NCBI GenBank assembly: GCA_020740485.1
Contig: DYMN01000004.1
Coordinates: forward strand, 1 to 64,000
DNA length: 64,000 bases
Source: Polaribacter sp.
Lineage (GTDB): Bacteria > Bacteroidota > Bacteroidia > Flavobacteriales > Flavobacteriaceae
Reading direction: 5' to 3'
Position numbers and translations under genes: made by a program. Below, piece after piece: positions 52,686-62,265 of this stretch (positions within the stretch are counted from its first letter, which is position 1; each line of letters opens with the position of its first letter). The notes under the pieces are model-generated. The model was given only the letters and a program-made list of their open reading frames with translations, searched no databases and had not been told where the DNA came from.

Positions 52686-54251
52686 CTAAATTACATTTAA
52701 TTTGATTGTAAATTCGCTTCCTTTTCCTTTTTCACTTTGCGCTATAACTTTTCCGTGATGTAGATCAATGATTTTCTTAACATAAGAAAGTCCCAAACCG
52801 TGCCCTTTTACGTTGTGAATATTGCCGGTTTCTTCTCTGTAAAATTCATCAAATATGTGTCGTAGTGCGGTTTTGCTCATTCCTATTCCTTCATCTTTAA
52901 TGTGAATAAGAATTGAATTGGCATTGTTTTCAGTGGTTACTTTTATATTTACACGTTCATTTGAATACTTCACTGCATTATCTAATATATTGATGAGTAA
53001 ATTCGTAAGATGAAATGAGTTTCCAAAAACTTCAGTTTGAATGGCTTGAAAATTTGTAGTTAAAATACCATTTTTACTTTCTATCATCAATCTTATATGA
53101 TTGATAGCATTATCTAAAATTTCCTGCAAATCAACCACTTCCATATCTAAATTGAGTTGATTTTTTTGCAACTTTGATATTTGCAATACAGATTCTACTT
53201 GAGCGTGCATACGCTTGTTTTCTTCGCGAATCATATTGACATAGTTCAAAATCCGGTCTTTATCGCCAATTATTTTGGGGTTTTTAATGGCATCGAGCGC
53301 AATATTAATAGTAGCAATCGGAGTTTTAAACTCGTGCGTCATATTATTGATAAAATCTGTTTTAATTTCCGAAATTTTCTTTTGCTTATTGAGTTGATAC
53401 AACGTAGTACCGAAAACTCCGGTAATAATCAAAATAAACAACAAAGAAAGTGCCAAATTATCAGCAATTCCGCTCAGCAAGTAAGTTCTTTTGTCGGGAA
53501 AATTCACATACAAATCATAAGGGCTATTCCCGTTAATACCAATAAAAATAGGAATGTGATAGGTTTTCCCACTTTCTTTTGAGAACAAACCAGACTTCAC
53601 CGAAGTGAGATTCCCATTATTATACACTGCAAATTTGAAAGGGGTTTTTATTCCCATTGTTTCAAATTGAAATTTCAATTTATCATACAAATCATTAGCA
53701 TTTATCCGCCTATGTAAAGGCACTCTTTTGGAGTTTTCGTAATATAATTCTTTTAAATATTCTTTATCTATTGTGGTGAGTTCTTCAAAACGACTTTTTT
53801 TCTCTTCTTGCGGTAACTTTTTCAAATCATCTTCATTGAAATAATGCTTGGTAATGATGACATCACTTTTACTAAATGTCTTTTTCAAGGTCAAAGAATC
53901 TTCATTCATTAATTCTGTCGGCACTTTATATTGTTGTTCTAAAATAGTGCGTGCATAAGTAAACTTTTCATTATTTAAAGTGTCAATCTGCTCATAAATA
54001 ATACTTTGAATAGCTGCTTGTGTTGCTAATTTAGAATCTTTAGTCAAGTTACTGTATTTGATATAAAAATCCATTAACTCTTTATTTTCGATACTTCGGC
54101 TTACTACATCCATAGAGCGTAACACATTGCCTGAGAATTGGGATTCAATATTTTGTACAGATTTTTCTATCCACGAAATTTGAACGAGAATCGTTCCGAC
54201 TAATGCAATAGTCATAACTATAATAATGGCGATGAAAGTGGATTTTTTCAT
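52686..54251 (-). CDS. Sensor histidine kinase
   Basis: A 521-residue kinase with two transmembrane segments (about residues 7-27 and 265-285) and a periplasmic sensor domain of about 240 residues between. The H-box is NMTHEFKTPIATIN (near residue 303), the N-box NILDNAVKYSNE, and the G-boxes DEGIGMS and GHGLGLSYVKK. It should phosphorylate the downstream regulator. The sensor domain has no recognisable family. Confidence 0.94.
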   Translation of the reverse strand: MKKSTFIAIIIVMTIALVGTILVQISWIEKSVQNIESQFSGNVLRSMDVVSRSIENKELMDFYIKYSNLTKDSKLATQAAIQSIIYEQIDTLNNEKFTYARTILEQQYKVPTELMNEDSLTLKKTFSKSDVIITKHYFNEDDLKKLPQEEKKSRFEELTTIDKEYLKELYYENSKRVPLHRRINANDLYDKLKFQFETMGIKTPFKFAVYNNGNLTSVKSGLFSKESGKTYHIPIFIGINGNSPYDLYVNFPDKRTYLLSGIADNLALSLLFILIITGVFGTTLYQLNKQKKISEIKTDFINNMTHEFKTPIATINIALDAIKNPKIIGDKDRILNYVNMIREENKRMHAQVESVLQISKLQKNQLNLDMEVVDLQEILDNAINHIRLMIESKNGILTTNFQAIQTEVFGNSFHLTNLLINILDNAVKYSNERVNIKVTTENNANSILIHIKDEGIGMSKTALRHIFDEFYREETGNIHNVKGHGLGLSYVKKIIDLHHGKVIAQSEKGKGSEFTIKLNVI

Positions 54252-54422
54252 TATTCAAAAATACGATATTGCTTCAAACAGACTTGCAATTATTAGATAT
54301 TTTTAACTCAAAAAGCGTGCTATTAACTATATTTTAAGATAAATTATTAAAAAAAATACAAAATTTTATCAAAAAGCACTTCATAAGAAACAGATGTATT
54401 CCTTTTTATGCATAAAATAATG

Positions 54423-54430
54423 TAATTTTG
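54423..54430 (+). promoter_or_regulatory. -7 element just before the M1-like gene
   Basis: TAATTTTG, an exact TAnnTTTG match, ends seven bases before the ATG at 54437, implying a leaderless or near-leaderless mRNA. No clear -33 element. Confidence 0.4.
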
Positions 54431-54436
54431 TGAAAT

Positions 54437-57220
54437 ATGGCTCAATTTATATCAAACCTTAAATTTTCTATACTTTTCACTTTTTTTATTTTGCAAATCA
54501 ACGGGCAAAATGATAAAATTAGTATGAATGTAGTGCTTTCTTCTGAAAACAAAACACTTCTTATTTCCGAAAAAATTACTTATTACAACCGAAGTCAAAC
54601 CCCGCTTAATACTATTTATTTTCACGATTGGAATCACGCTTTTTCAGACGTGAACTCACCCTTAGGAAAGCGTTTTTTAGAAAATTATAACAACAAATTT
54701 TTCTTTAGCGCTGAAAAAAATCGTGGCTATACTAACATAAAAAATTTCTTAATCAATGGAGAATCCGTTATTTGGAAAAGAGAACCACATCACATAGATC
54801 AAATTGAAATTCAACTCTCCAATCTATTGCAACCTAATGAAAGTATTGAATTTCAAATAGATTACGTTGTAAAAATTCCCGATGACAAATTCACAAAATA
54901 TGGCGTGGGGAACGATGCGTTCAACCTAAAATATTGGTATATACTTCCCGCGGTTTATCGCGATGGATGGCAACTGCAATCGCATTTGAATCTCGACAAT
55001 TTGTACACTAACACAACGGATTATTCTATAAATTTACATTTGGACTCCCCTTATGATGTTCAATCAAATTTAAATATTGAGAAAAATGACAGTTTAAATT
55101 TTGAACTGACCGGAAAAGATGTAACTGATTTAGAGTTAATTCTTTCGAAAACAAAAGAACTTGAAACCTTTTATGCAGCTAATTTAGAAATCGTTACCAA
55201 TTTAAATGGTTTTGAAATCGGAAATCAGTTAAAAACGGATTTATTGACAAGACAAATCAATTTTATCTCTGATTATTTAGGGAAATTTCCGCATCACAAA
55301 ATTTTAGTCAATAAGATTGTGTATGAAAAAAATCCTATTTATGGGTTCAATCAAGTCCCCAACTTTTTAAGACCATTCCCTGATGTATTTGAGTGGGATA
55401 TCAGAATGTTGCAAACCCTATCAAAATCTTTTTTAGATCAAAGCATTCAAACCAACACCATAAGAAACAATTGGTTACGAGAAGGCATCCCTTATTATAT
55501 TCTATATGATTACGTGCAAAAATTTTATCCTGAAAAAAAATTAATTGGTACTATTTCAAAAATTTGGGGGATAAAATCTTTTTATTTTTCTCAATTGGGA
55601 TTTAATGACCGGTACTTATTAGGAGCCCAATACAGCACACATTACAATATGAATCAACCCCTAAACACTCCGATGGATTCTTTGACGAATTTTAATAGAG
55701 AAGTTGCCAATCGATTTAAAACTGTGCTATTAATGAAGTATTTAGACGAATATTTGGGGGACAGCATTGTAAAAAATGGAGTTAAATCCTTTTTTGAAAA
55801 AAATAAAATTAATGAAAAGGATAATGAGGCATTTAAGCATTATTTAGCAGAAAATACAAGCAAAAATGTAGATTGGTTTTTTTTGGATTTAATCAATTCA
55901 AAGAAAAAAATTGATTTGAAAATTAATAAAATAAAATTAGATAAAGATTCTCTGCAAATTCAGTTTAAGAGTAATTGTGAAAAATTACCAATATCTTTAA
56001 CCGGAATTAATACTGAAAACAAAAAATCCGTATACTGGATAGAAAATTTTGATTCGAGAACATTAAAATTACCTTTTAAAAATGAACATACTTGGTGTTT
56101 GAATTGTGATCAATTAATCCCTGAAGAAAATTTCAAAAACAATTACAAAAGAGATAAAGCAAAGAAAATAAGAATAAATCTTATAAATGATTTTGAAGAC
56201 CCTGAGAAAAATCAAATATTGTTAGAGTTTAAAACCTTTTACAATTATTATGACGGCATCACATTAGGTGCCAGCTTTAGTAATAAAAACATATTTCGCA
56301 AGCCTTTAGAAGTGAGAATTAGTCCTTCCTACAGCACTAAAAGTAATGATTTGACCGGTTCTTTTTCAGTGAATTATACAAAATATTTCGATAATTTATA
56401 TCTCAATTACATTAATTCCGGGACCTCAGGAAGCTATTATCACTACAAACCTGATTTAGCTTATAGAAGTCTTTCTTTTTGGGGCAATCTTAACTTTAAA
56501 TCAGACAATGTCAGACAACCTACTTATAACAATTTAGGTTATACCCTTTTGTTAATAGATAAAGAGATAGAACTAAGTGCTTCGGAAGTAAATAAGTACA
56601 ATATTTTACTACTTAAATACAATTACAACAGACCTAGAATGGTTGAAAACTTTTCATTTAATACAGAAATTGAGATAGAAAAGAGTTTTTCAAAACTGAG
56701 TTCTGAACTAAAATTTAGAAGACTCATTGGTGAAAACCAACAATTTGAAATGAGATTATTTATAGGCTCTTTTTTACACAATTCTACAAATGGAGATTAC
56801 TTTAGTTTTGCTACTAACAGACCTACCGATTATCTATTTAGATACAATTACATAGGACAATCTGAATCTTCAGGGCTATTAAGTCAACAATTTATAATGA
56901 ACGATGGGGGTTTTAAATCAGAAATGCCGGTAAAATTTGCCAATCAATGGATGACTTCTATGAATTTGAGTATTGGACTTTGGAAATGGTTTGAGTCATA
57001 CACAGATTTAGGATTTGCTAAAAACAAAAACACGAATACCTATTTTTTACACGATAATGGGATCAGATTTAACTTTATTCAAAATTACGTTGAACTCTAT
57101 TTTCCGGTATATTCTAACAACGGCTGGGAAATAGGGCAAGACGATTATCTTAAAAAAATAAGATTTGTTTTGACCGCTGATTTAAAATCTATAATTGGGT
57201 ATTTTAGGAGAGGTAGTTAA
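54437..57220 (+). CDS. M1-peptidase-like domain fused to an outer-membrane barrel
   Basis: A 927-residue protein with a signal peptide (about residues 1-24). Residues 25-500 resemble the M1 (gluzincin) aminopeptidase fold: the N-terminal domain with YRDGWQLQSHLNLDN, and an NNWLREGIPYYI segment (about 343-354) that matches the WLNEGF helix. The HExxH zinc motif expected about 20 residues before it is missing (the segment reads LSKSFLDQSIQ). The last 330 residues or so form an outer-membrane beta-barrel (GITLGASFSNKNIFRKPLEV onward). This is a probable catalytically inactive peptidase relative carried by an outer-membrane protein. Role unknown. Confidence 0.82.
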   Translation: MAQFISNLKFSILFTFFILQINGQNDKISMNVVLSSENKTLLISEKITYYNRSQTPLNTIYFHDWNHAFSDVNSPLGKRFLENYNNKFFFSAEKNRGYTNIKNFLINGESVIWKREPHHIDQIEIQLSNLLQPNESIEFQIDYVVKIPDDKFTKYGVGNDAFNLKYWYILPAVYRDGWQLQSHLNLDNLYTNTTDYSINLHLDSPYDVQSNLNIEKNDSLNFELTGKDVTDLELILSKTKELETFYAANLEIVTNLNGFEIGNQLKTDLLTRQINFISDYLGKFPHHKILVNKIVYEKNPIYGFNQVPNFLRPFPDVFEWDIRMLQTLSKSFLDQSIQTNTIRNNWLREGIPYYILYDYVQKFYPEKKLIGTISKIWGIKSFYFSQLGFNDRYLLGAQYSTHYNMNQPLNTPMDSLTNFNREVANRFKTVLLMKYLDEYLGDSIVKNGVKSFFEKNKINEKDNEAFKHYLAENTSKNVDWFFLDLINSKKKIDLKINKIKLDKDSLQIQFKSNCEKLPISLTGINTENKKSVYWIENFDSRTLKLPFKNEHTWCLNCDQLIPEENFKNNYKRDKAKKIRINLINDFEDPEKNQILLEFKTFYNYYDGITLGASFSNKNIFRKPLEVRISPSYSTKSNDLTGSFSVNYTKYFDNLYLNYINSGTSGSYYHYKPDLAYRSLSFWGNLNFKSDNVRQPTYNNLGYTLLLIDKEIELSASEVNKYNILLLKYNYNRPRMVENFSFNTEIEIEKSFSKLSSELKFRRLIGENQQFEMRLFIGSFLHNSTNGDYFSFATNRPTDYLFRYNYIGQSESSGLLSQQFIMNDGGFKSEMPVKFANQWMTSMNLSIGLWKWFESYTDLGFAKNKNTNTYFLHDNGIRFNFIQNYVELYFPVYSNNGWEIGQDDYLKKIRFVLTADLKSIIGYFRRGS

Positions 57221-57281
57221 AAAATAAAGCTGTTATAAATGTTTGTTATTACGACGGCTTCATTTATCATTTTAAAAAAAA

Positions 57282-60248
57282 TTATATCTTACTTATTTTT
57301 AAGGTCTTTGAGAGATTTCCCAACTTAAATTTAAGCAAATAAACTCCGGATTGATAATTTTCAAAGTTAATACTTCCGCTTAATGAAGAGGAATTGGAAA
57401 TACTATCTTTTTTCAATAATCTACCCGTTATGTCATAAAGTTCAATTTTTAAATCTTCATTTTGGTCACTTTCCACTTCGAAATATAATTTATCTGATGT
57501 AGGATTAGGCCCAAAAGTAACATTCCCCAATTCTTTTTCAACGTTAGACAAGGTGATATTTTTACAAAGTATGAGATCCCATTTATTAAGTGATCCTCCA
57601 TCATTGTTCCAAGGATCTTGCACTTTTAGTGTCCAAACACCTGCTGGATTTTGCCCATTAAATTCTCCAAGATTGCCTTCCGGTTTAACTGTACCTGCAA
57701 TGGCGGGCGGTGTAGCAGAACAAACTAGATCAGTTCCAAAATCACTGTAAACTACGTTAAAGTTTTTATATTCCTTCGCACTACAGGTTCCGGATGAATG
57801 CAATCTAACTTCTGTTCCTTGTGGTGAAACGATGTCAATGTTTAAATCGCCCACCCAAGTATGGGTTATATCCAATCCTAACATTACTCTGTCTATAGGT
57901 TCTGTCGTAGCAATATCTTGCGTAGACAGATAGGGAGTTTCACTTGCTGTAGTAGGAATTGTGATGACATCTGTGTCAACAAAGCTGTTACAAGAATAAT
58001 CAGCTGTTTTAAAATTGTAAATACTTGAATAAGCTCCTTCGCTACAATTATTAATAGGCTTTACCCTCCAATAGTAAGTTGTGTTGTCTTGTAATTGTCC
58101 CATTGTTTCTGAATTAATAGTATTAATCGTAGTAGTTTTAGTTCCTATGATACTATTGAAAGCAACATCTGTGGCTAATTGAACTGTGTATGTTTGTGCA
58201 TTCGGGTTACTATCCCAATTTAGTGTGACCGGTCTTACTTGTCCTATACTGTTATCAATAGGAGTTGATAAGTTCAACATGCTAAAGGTATTGTGAAGAA
58301 CCCAAAGTACTAAATCTTTATACTTTGTATTACCTGCATTAGTTGCTGCAATTTTAAGTGTATATATTCCTGGTGTTACATTTTGTAAATTACTCACAGT
58401 TAAATTAAACGATCCATTTGCAGCAATTGAAGTTTGAGACAATACTGCATTTGCTCCGACAGGAATGTCCTGAACAGATAAACTAGTATTTCCGCTATAG
58501 CCATTTCCAGATAAAAATTCAAAATTATACTGAGCATTATTAGGGGCGCAAACTGCTTTATTATTACCATTTGTAGAATTTATTGCAAATTGTGCTAAAA
58601 CTCCTGTTACAACTAATGAAACAACCTGCTTATTGTTTCTTAGAGTTCCTTTGTGATTTACAGTTATAGTATAACTGCCAGATGGATTGAGTACTTCTAC
58701 TTTTTCCATTGTATCAACTAAATTATCTCCTTTTATTGCTGCTGCTGCTGCTGCTGAAGTAGTTATAGGAGGTTGTAATTTCCAAGGAAAATTTTCAGAT
58801 CCATTCTGAGTAACTCTAATATCCAAGTCATTAACAAGGGAAGGAATAGGATTATCCAACATTTCCCCTTCGATTGCTGAAATAAAAACTTCTCCGGCAG
58901 GATCGGTCCAACAAATAGAAGCCATAAGCGTTTGGGTAGGGTCAGCTTCCACTTGTAAAGTATAAGAGCCCCCATTAGAAATTTCAATTTCTTCAATTAT
59001 TGAATTTAGTCCTCTATCTTTAATTACAATTGCAGCCTTTTCTGCGTTCATCAATCCCCATCCATATTTAAAATCAGGTCCCGGGTTACTTCCTGCTTCA
59101 TCCGCTGTATGTAATGCTAATCCCTTAACTGTAGAGCTTCGCATAAATGAACCGTACTTTTCACTGTAAAATTGCTGAAGCAATGTCAAAGAACCGGTAA
59201 TACCTGGTGCAGCCATAGAAGTTCCTGTATAAGTATCATAATCGTAATCACCTGTTGAAACAGCAGAAGTTACATTTATGGCTTGTGTTGAAATATCCGG
59301 CTTGATTCTTCCATCATCAGCTCCTCCCCAATTGCTTGCACTATAAGAGGTTACACTCGATGGGCTTGTGTAATTTACCACCTTATTAGTGCCTCCAACG
59401 CATATCCCATTTTTGGTTAATGAATTAGAAAGTAACATATCATAGCCTAACTTATTGGTCGCATTTTCAGACTGTTGTCTGTTATTTCCAGCTGCATCAA
59501 TCGCTAAATAATAAGGTGCATTGTACATAATTTCATCCCATTTTTTTGTACCGGCTTCATATTTCCCGAACCATAAAACATCAATTATAAGCTGTCCGCT
59601 TGAATCAAATGGATTGATCCCGTAGGAATGGTTTGAAAGTAATAATCCTTGAGCTGCTTCCTGTGCCATCTCCACATCATCATCTGTCCATTCATGAGCC
59701 CAAAGGTTTGCTTGGTAAGCAATCCCTTTTGCACTTGCAGCTCCTTGATCACTCCCCATCATTGTGCCTGATACGTGAATTGCATGATTTGAACCATCAG
59801 TAGCACCTGAAAAAACTGCATTATCTCTTTGAGAAACCCTTCCTTGGACTAATTCGTGCGTTTGACGAATGGCCCCACCATCCCAAATTCCAACTGTCAT
59901 ATTCTGTCCATTGATATTTAATCCCAATGAACCACCAGTATTCAGTCTATTGGCTCTTGACGTTGCTGAAGCCCCGGTATTTTCAGTTACATAATATATG
60001 GGTTGATCAAAAATATTAAGTTTTTGTAATTGCATTACTCTACCATCTGTTAAAATAATAAATTCCTTAAAACCTAATTTTAATGCTTTTTCTTTCGAAT
60101 ATTTATTGAATAATTTATATTCATTACTTAAACTAATAAGGTTTGATACATTAGTTTTTTTTAGAATTTCGTTTGTTTGTTGCTTTGTTTGTGCATTGCC
60201 ATTAGCAAACATTAATAGCAATAAAGAAAAAAGTATAATTTTTTTCAT
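57282..60248 (-). CDS. T9SS-exported subtilisin-family (S8) protease
   Basis: A 988-residue exported protease. After a signal peptide (about residues 1-20) the S8 catalytic triad is Asp123 (IWDGG), His158 (AIHVSG) and Ser344 (GTSMAAPG). Beta-domains follow: an Ig-like/CARDB-type part (about 560-640), a fibronectin III-like part (about 640-755), a P/homoB domain (about 770-905, with HTWVGDLNIDIVSPQGTEVR) and the T9SS type A sorting domain (about 910-988, ending SGVYLLKFKLGNLSKTLKIS). It should be exported by the T9SS, to which PorW belongs. It sits 143 bases downstream of two surface lipoproteins and SusD; a terminator and a -7 element lie between. Confidence 0.95.
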   Translation of the reverse strand: MKKIILFSLLLLMFANGNAQTKQQTNEILKKTNVSNLISLSNEYKLFNKYSKEKALKLGFKEFIILTDGRVMQLQKLNIFDQPIYYVTENTGASATSRANRLNTGGSLGLNINGQNMTVGIWDGGAIRQTHELVQGRVSQRDNAVFSGATDGSNHAIHVSGTMMGSDQGAASAKGIAYQANLWAHEWTDDDVEMAQEAAQGLLLSNHSYGINPFDSSGQLIIDVLWFGKYEAGTKKWDEIMYNAPYYLAIDAAGNNRQQSENATNKLGYDMLLSNSLTKNGICVGGTNKVVNYTSPSSVTSYSASNWGGADDGRIKPDISTQAINVTSAVSTGDYDYDTYTGTSMAAPGITGSLTLLQQFYSEKYGSFMRSSTVKGLALHTADEAGSNPGPDFKYGWGLMNAEKAAIVIKDRGLNSIIEEIEISNGGSYTLQVEADPTQTLMASICWTDPAGEVFISAIEGEMLDNPIPSLVNDLDIRVTQNGSENFPWKLQPPITTSAAAAAAIKGDNLVDTMEKVEVLNPSGSYTITVNHKGTLRNNKQVVSLVVTGVLAQFAINSTNGNNKAVCAPNNAQYNFEFLSGNGYSGNTSLSVQDIPVGANAVLSQTSIAANGSFNLTVSNLQNVTPGIYTLKIAATNAGNTKYKDLVLWVLHNTFSMLNLSTPIDNSIGQVRPVTLNWDSNPNAQTYTVQLATDVAFNSIIGTKTTTINTINSETMGQLQDNTTYYWRVKPINNCSEGAYSSIYNFKTADYSCNSFVDTDVITIPTTASETPYLSTQDIATTEPIDRVMLGLDITHTWVGDLNIDIVSPQGTEVRLHSSGTCSAKEYKNFNVVYSDFGTDLVCSATPPAIAGTVKPEGNLGEFNGQNPAGVWTLKVQDPWNNDGGSLNKWDLILCKNITLSNVEKELGNVTFGPNPTSDKLYFEVESDQNEDLKIELYDITGRLLKKDSISNSSSLSGSINFENYQSGVYLLKFKLGNLSKTLKISKI

Positions 60249-60286
60249 ATTATAATTGATTAAATTAAAAAAAGTAAATTAACATA

Positions 60287-60294
60287 CAAACGTA
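60287..60294 (-). promoter_or_regulatory. -7 element of the T9SS protease gene
   Basis: On the minus strand TACGTTTG, an exact TAnnTTTG match, lies 39 bases upstream of the ATG. It suggests a promoter separate from the Sus-like genes. No -33 was found. Confidence 0.4.
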
Positions 60295-60337
60295 CATTTT
60301 ATTTTTATAATATAGGTTTAATTGTATATTTTTTAAC

Positions 60338-60366
60338 AAAAAAAAGATGGTTTTACAACCATCTTT
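60338..60366 (-). terminator. Terminator of the Sus-like cluster
   Basis: AAAGATGGTT and AACCATCTTT form a stem with a run of eight T on the minus strand, 26 bases after the lipoprotein gene. Confidence 0.85.
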
Positions 60367-60391
60367 CTTTAAATATATATTTTTTACTCTC

Positions 60392-61297
60392 TTATGGAAG
60401 AGTTGCTACTGTGAATGAAACTACACCATCGGTAGTAGTTTTAGTAACTTTTAATACTTCATACATAGGTTCTCCAAATATATCAGAATAATCAATATCT
60501 AAAGTATAACCATCCATAGTTGTTAAATCTGCATAAACACCTTCTTTTAACTGCATAGTGGTATAATCGGGTTTAGAATTAACGAAATATTTAAAGCCAA
60601 CATTGTTTGGGCTATCGTTTGTCCAAATACCCATCAATACTTTATACTCACCATCAGGTTTTGTGCTAAGAATTTGTACTTGCTCATATCTAGATCCTGT
60701 TAATGAATAGGCAATTAAATCTCCAGCTGGATCAAGTAATGCTAAGTCCAAATCATTGTCTGCAGGATACATCCAATCAAATAATATTTTGATCGTTCCA
60801 TTATCAATAGCTATACTTCCAGTTTGAGTAGTGGTAGGTATAGGCAATTTATCATAAGCTTTAAAATTAATAGTATTAGAAACAGCATTATACTTTGTTC
60901 CGGGAGTACCTTCAGGCATTACTAACCCTACAGCCGTCATATTGAAAACAAAAGGTGGTTCAAAGTTAGTATAGCCATCATTAGGAACTAAAAAATCAGC
61001 TGTAATACTAGTTTGTCCTGCTTCAAGTACATAATCTTTGATGGCTTCCACATAATTTCCACCATTTAATAAAATTCTAAAATTTGCATTAGTGGTAAAT
61101 GATCTTGAAAAAGTAGCTGTAAATTTCAAAATGTTTCCTTTTTGCCCCATTCCTGCCGGAGCAGAAAGAGTAACATTAACATTCTCAGCAGTTGCATCAA
61201 TAACACCTTCTTTGTCGTAGATGTATTCTCTGTCTTTATCACATGAAGATAAAAACAACGCCGTTCCGGCTAATAATATTATAAATATTTTTTTCAT
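60392..61297 (-). CDS. Surface lipoprotein in Sus-like locus, unknown function
   Basis: A 301-residue lipoprotein with lipobox Cys19 (LSSC). It is beta-rich, with the segment LSAPAGMGQKGNILKF and a later jelly-roll-like part (TIKILFDWMYPADNDLDLALLD). The Asp-rich DNDLDLALLD resembles Ca2+-binding P-domain-like segments. No named family. It follows the other lipoprotein by 25 bases, so is in the same operon. Confidence 0.85.
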   Translation of the reverse strand: MKKIFIILLAGTALFLSSCDKDREYIYDKEGVIDATAENVNVTLSAPAGMGQKGNILKFTATFSRSFTTNANFRILLNGGNYVEAIKDYVLEAGQTSITADFLVPNDGYTNFEPPFVFNMTAVGLVMPEGTPGTKYNAVSNTINFKAYDKLPIPTTTQTGSIAIDNGTIKILFDWMYPADNDLDLALLDPAGDLIAYSLTGSRYEQVQILSTKPDGEYKVLMGIWTNDSPNNVGFKYFVNSKPDYTTMQLKEGVYADLTTMDGYTLDIDYSDIFGEPMYEVLKVTKTTTDGVVSFTVATLP

Positions 61298-61322
61298 CTT
61301 TATTAATTAAAATTTTTAATTA

Positions 61323-62210
61323 CTATTGTTTTACGGCAATAAATGAAGTGTTAGAAAAATAACCTGCAGCAACACGATGCCTCAAAGACATGGAAATAGT
61401 ACCGGAACATGAAAACACAAAACCGTTTGATGAAACAGCATCAAGCCATACTAATCCATAAGTAGGATGGTTCCAGACGTATTGTTTAGGGTCTTCAACT
61501 ATAGTTGCTATACCACTATTGGGATCTACATCGATCGCTACATCATAAAAACCGGCTGGCTGACCATCTGCTGCTTCCTGACCATAAAAATCTTTTACTA
61601 TAATTTGGTCACCAGTTCCTGCAACTACTTCAATAGTTCTTCCAGGTTCTTCCCACCATCCATCTACTTCTACAGTGTATAAACCGGCAGATTGTGAAGC
61701 TGAAAATGGACAAGACACCCAAGCTTGGAAAGAATAAGATTGCTTTTGAGCAGGTTCTGACTGATAATCAGCATCCAATGAATTGATAGTAATAACTCTT
61801 CCATCTGTTCCAACACTTTCACCTCTAAATTGGATTAAATCACCTGCATATATTTCATTTAATTGAATACCCAAAGCAGAAGCAACAGTACCCGGAGTTA
61901 TACTAAAATTGTAGGGTAAAGTGGTTGTAGTAAATAAATCAGCATAAGCGGTTACTGCTCCTCCTGATACTTTACGCACTTTCAATTTATAAGAAGCAAC
62001 ATTATTGCTAGGCGCATACAATGAGCCGGAAATTTTTGACCCGGCTAAGTTAGCCACATTAAAGAGCGGCGAGGCGTCGAAATCTACTAGAACCATAGGA
62101 GCTTCATATAGAGGTGCTGATGGAACTCTTAAGTCCGCATCCTTTACACAACTTTGAAACAAAACAGCTGTAGAAAACATTATTCCAAGAATAAAAAATA
62201 ATTTTTTCAT
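61323..62210 (-). CDS. Surface lipoprotein in Sus-like locus, possible SusE/SusF analogue
   Basis: A 295-residue lipoprotein with lipobox Cys21 (LFQSC). Beta-sheet segments suggest a ligand-binding module, in the position where SusE/SusF-type or other substrate-binding lipoproteins sit downstream of SusD. Function is not assigned. The start ATG at 62210 is supported by the lipoprotein signal. Confidence 0.8.
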   Translation of the reverse strand: MKKLFFILGIMFSTAVLFQSCVKDADLRVPSAPLYEAPMVLVDFDASPLFNVANLAGSKISGSLYAPSNNVASYKLKVRKVSGGAVTAYADLFTTTTLPYNFSITPGTVASALGIQLNEIYAGDLIQFRGESVGTDGRVITINSLDADYQSEPAQKQSYSFQAWVSCPFSASQSAGLYTVEVDGWWEEPGRTIEVVAGTGDQIIVKDFYGQEAADGQPAGFYDVAIDVDPNSGIATIVEDPKQYVWNHPTYGLVWLDAVSSNGFVFSCSGTISMSLRHRVAAGYFSNTSFIAVKQ

Positions 62211-62230
62211 TTGTTTAAATTTAGTTTATA

Positions 62231-62255
62231 TCAGCTGAGAATTTATCTCAGCTGA
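62231..62255 (-). repeat. Hairpin between susD-like and lipoprotein genes
   Basis: TCAGCTGAGA, a five-base loop and TCTCAGCTGA. No T run follows, so partial termination or mRNA processing is possible, which would reduce expression of downstream genes. Confidence 0.6.
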
Positions 62256-62265
62256 TTATTTTAGA

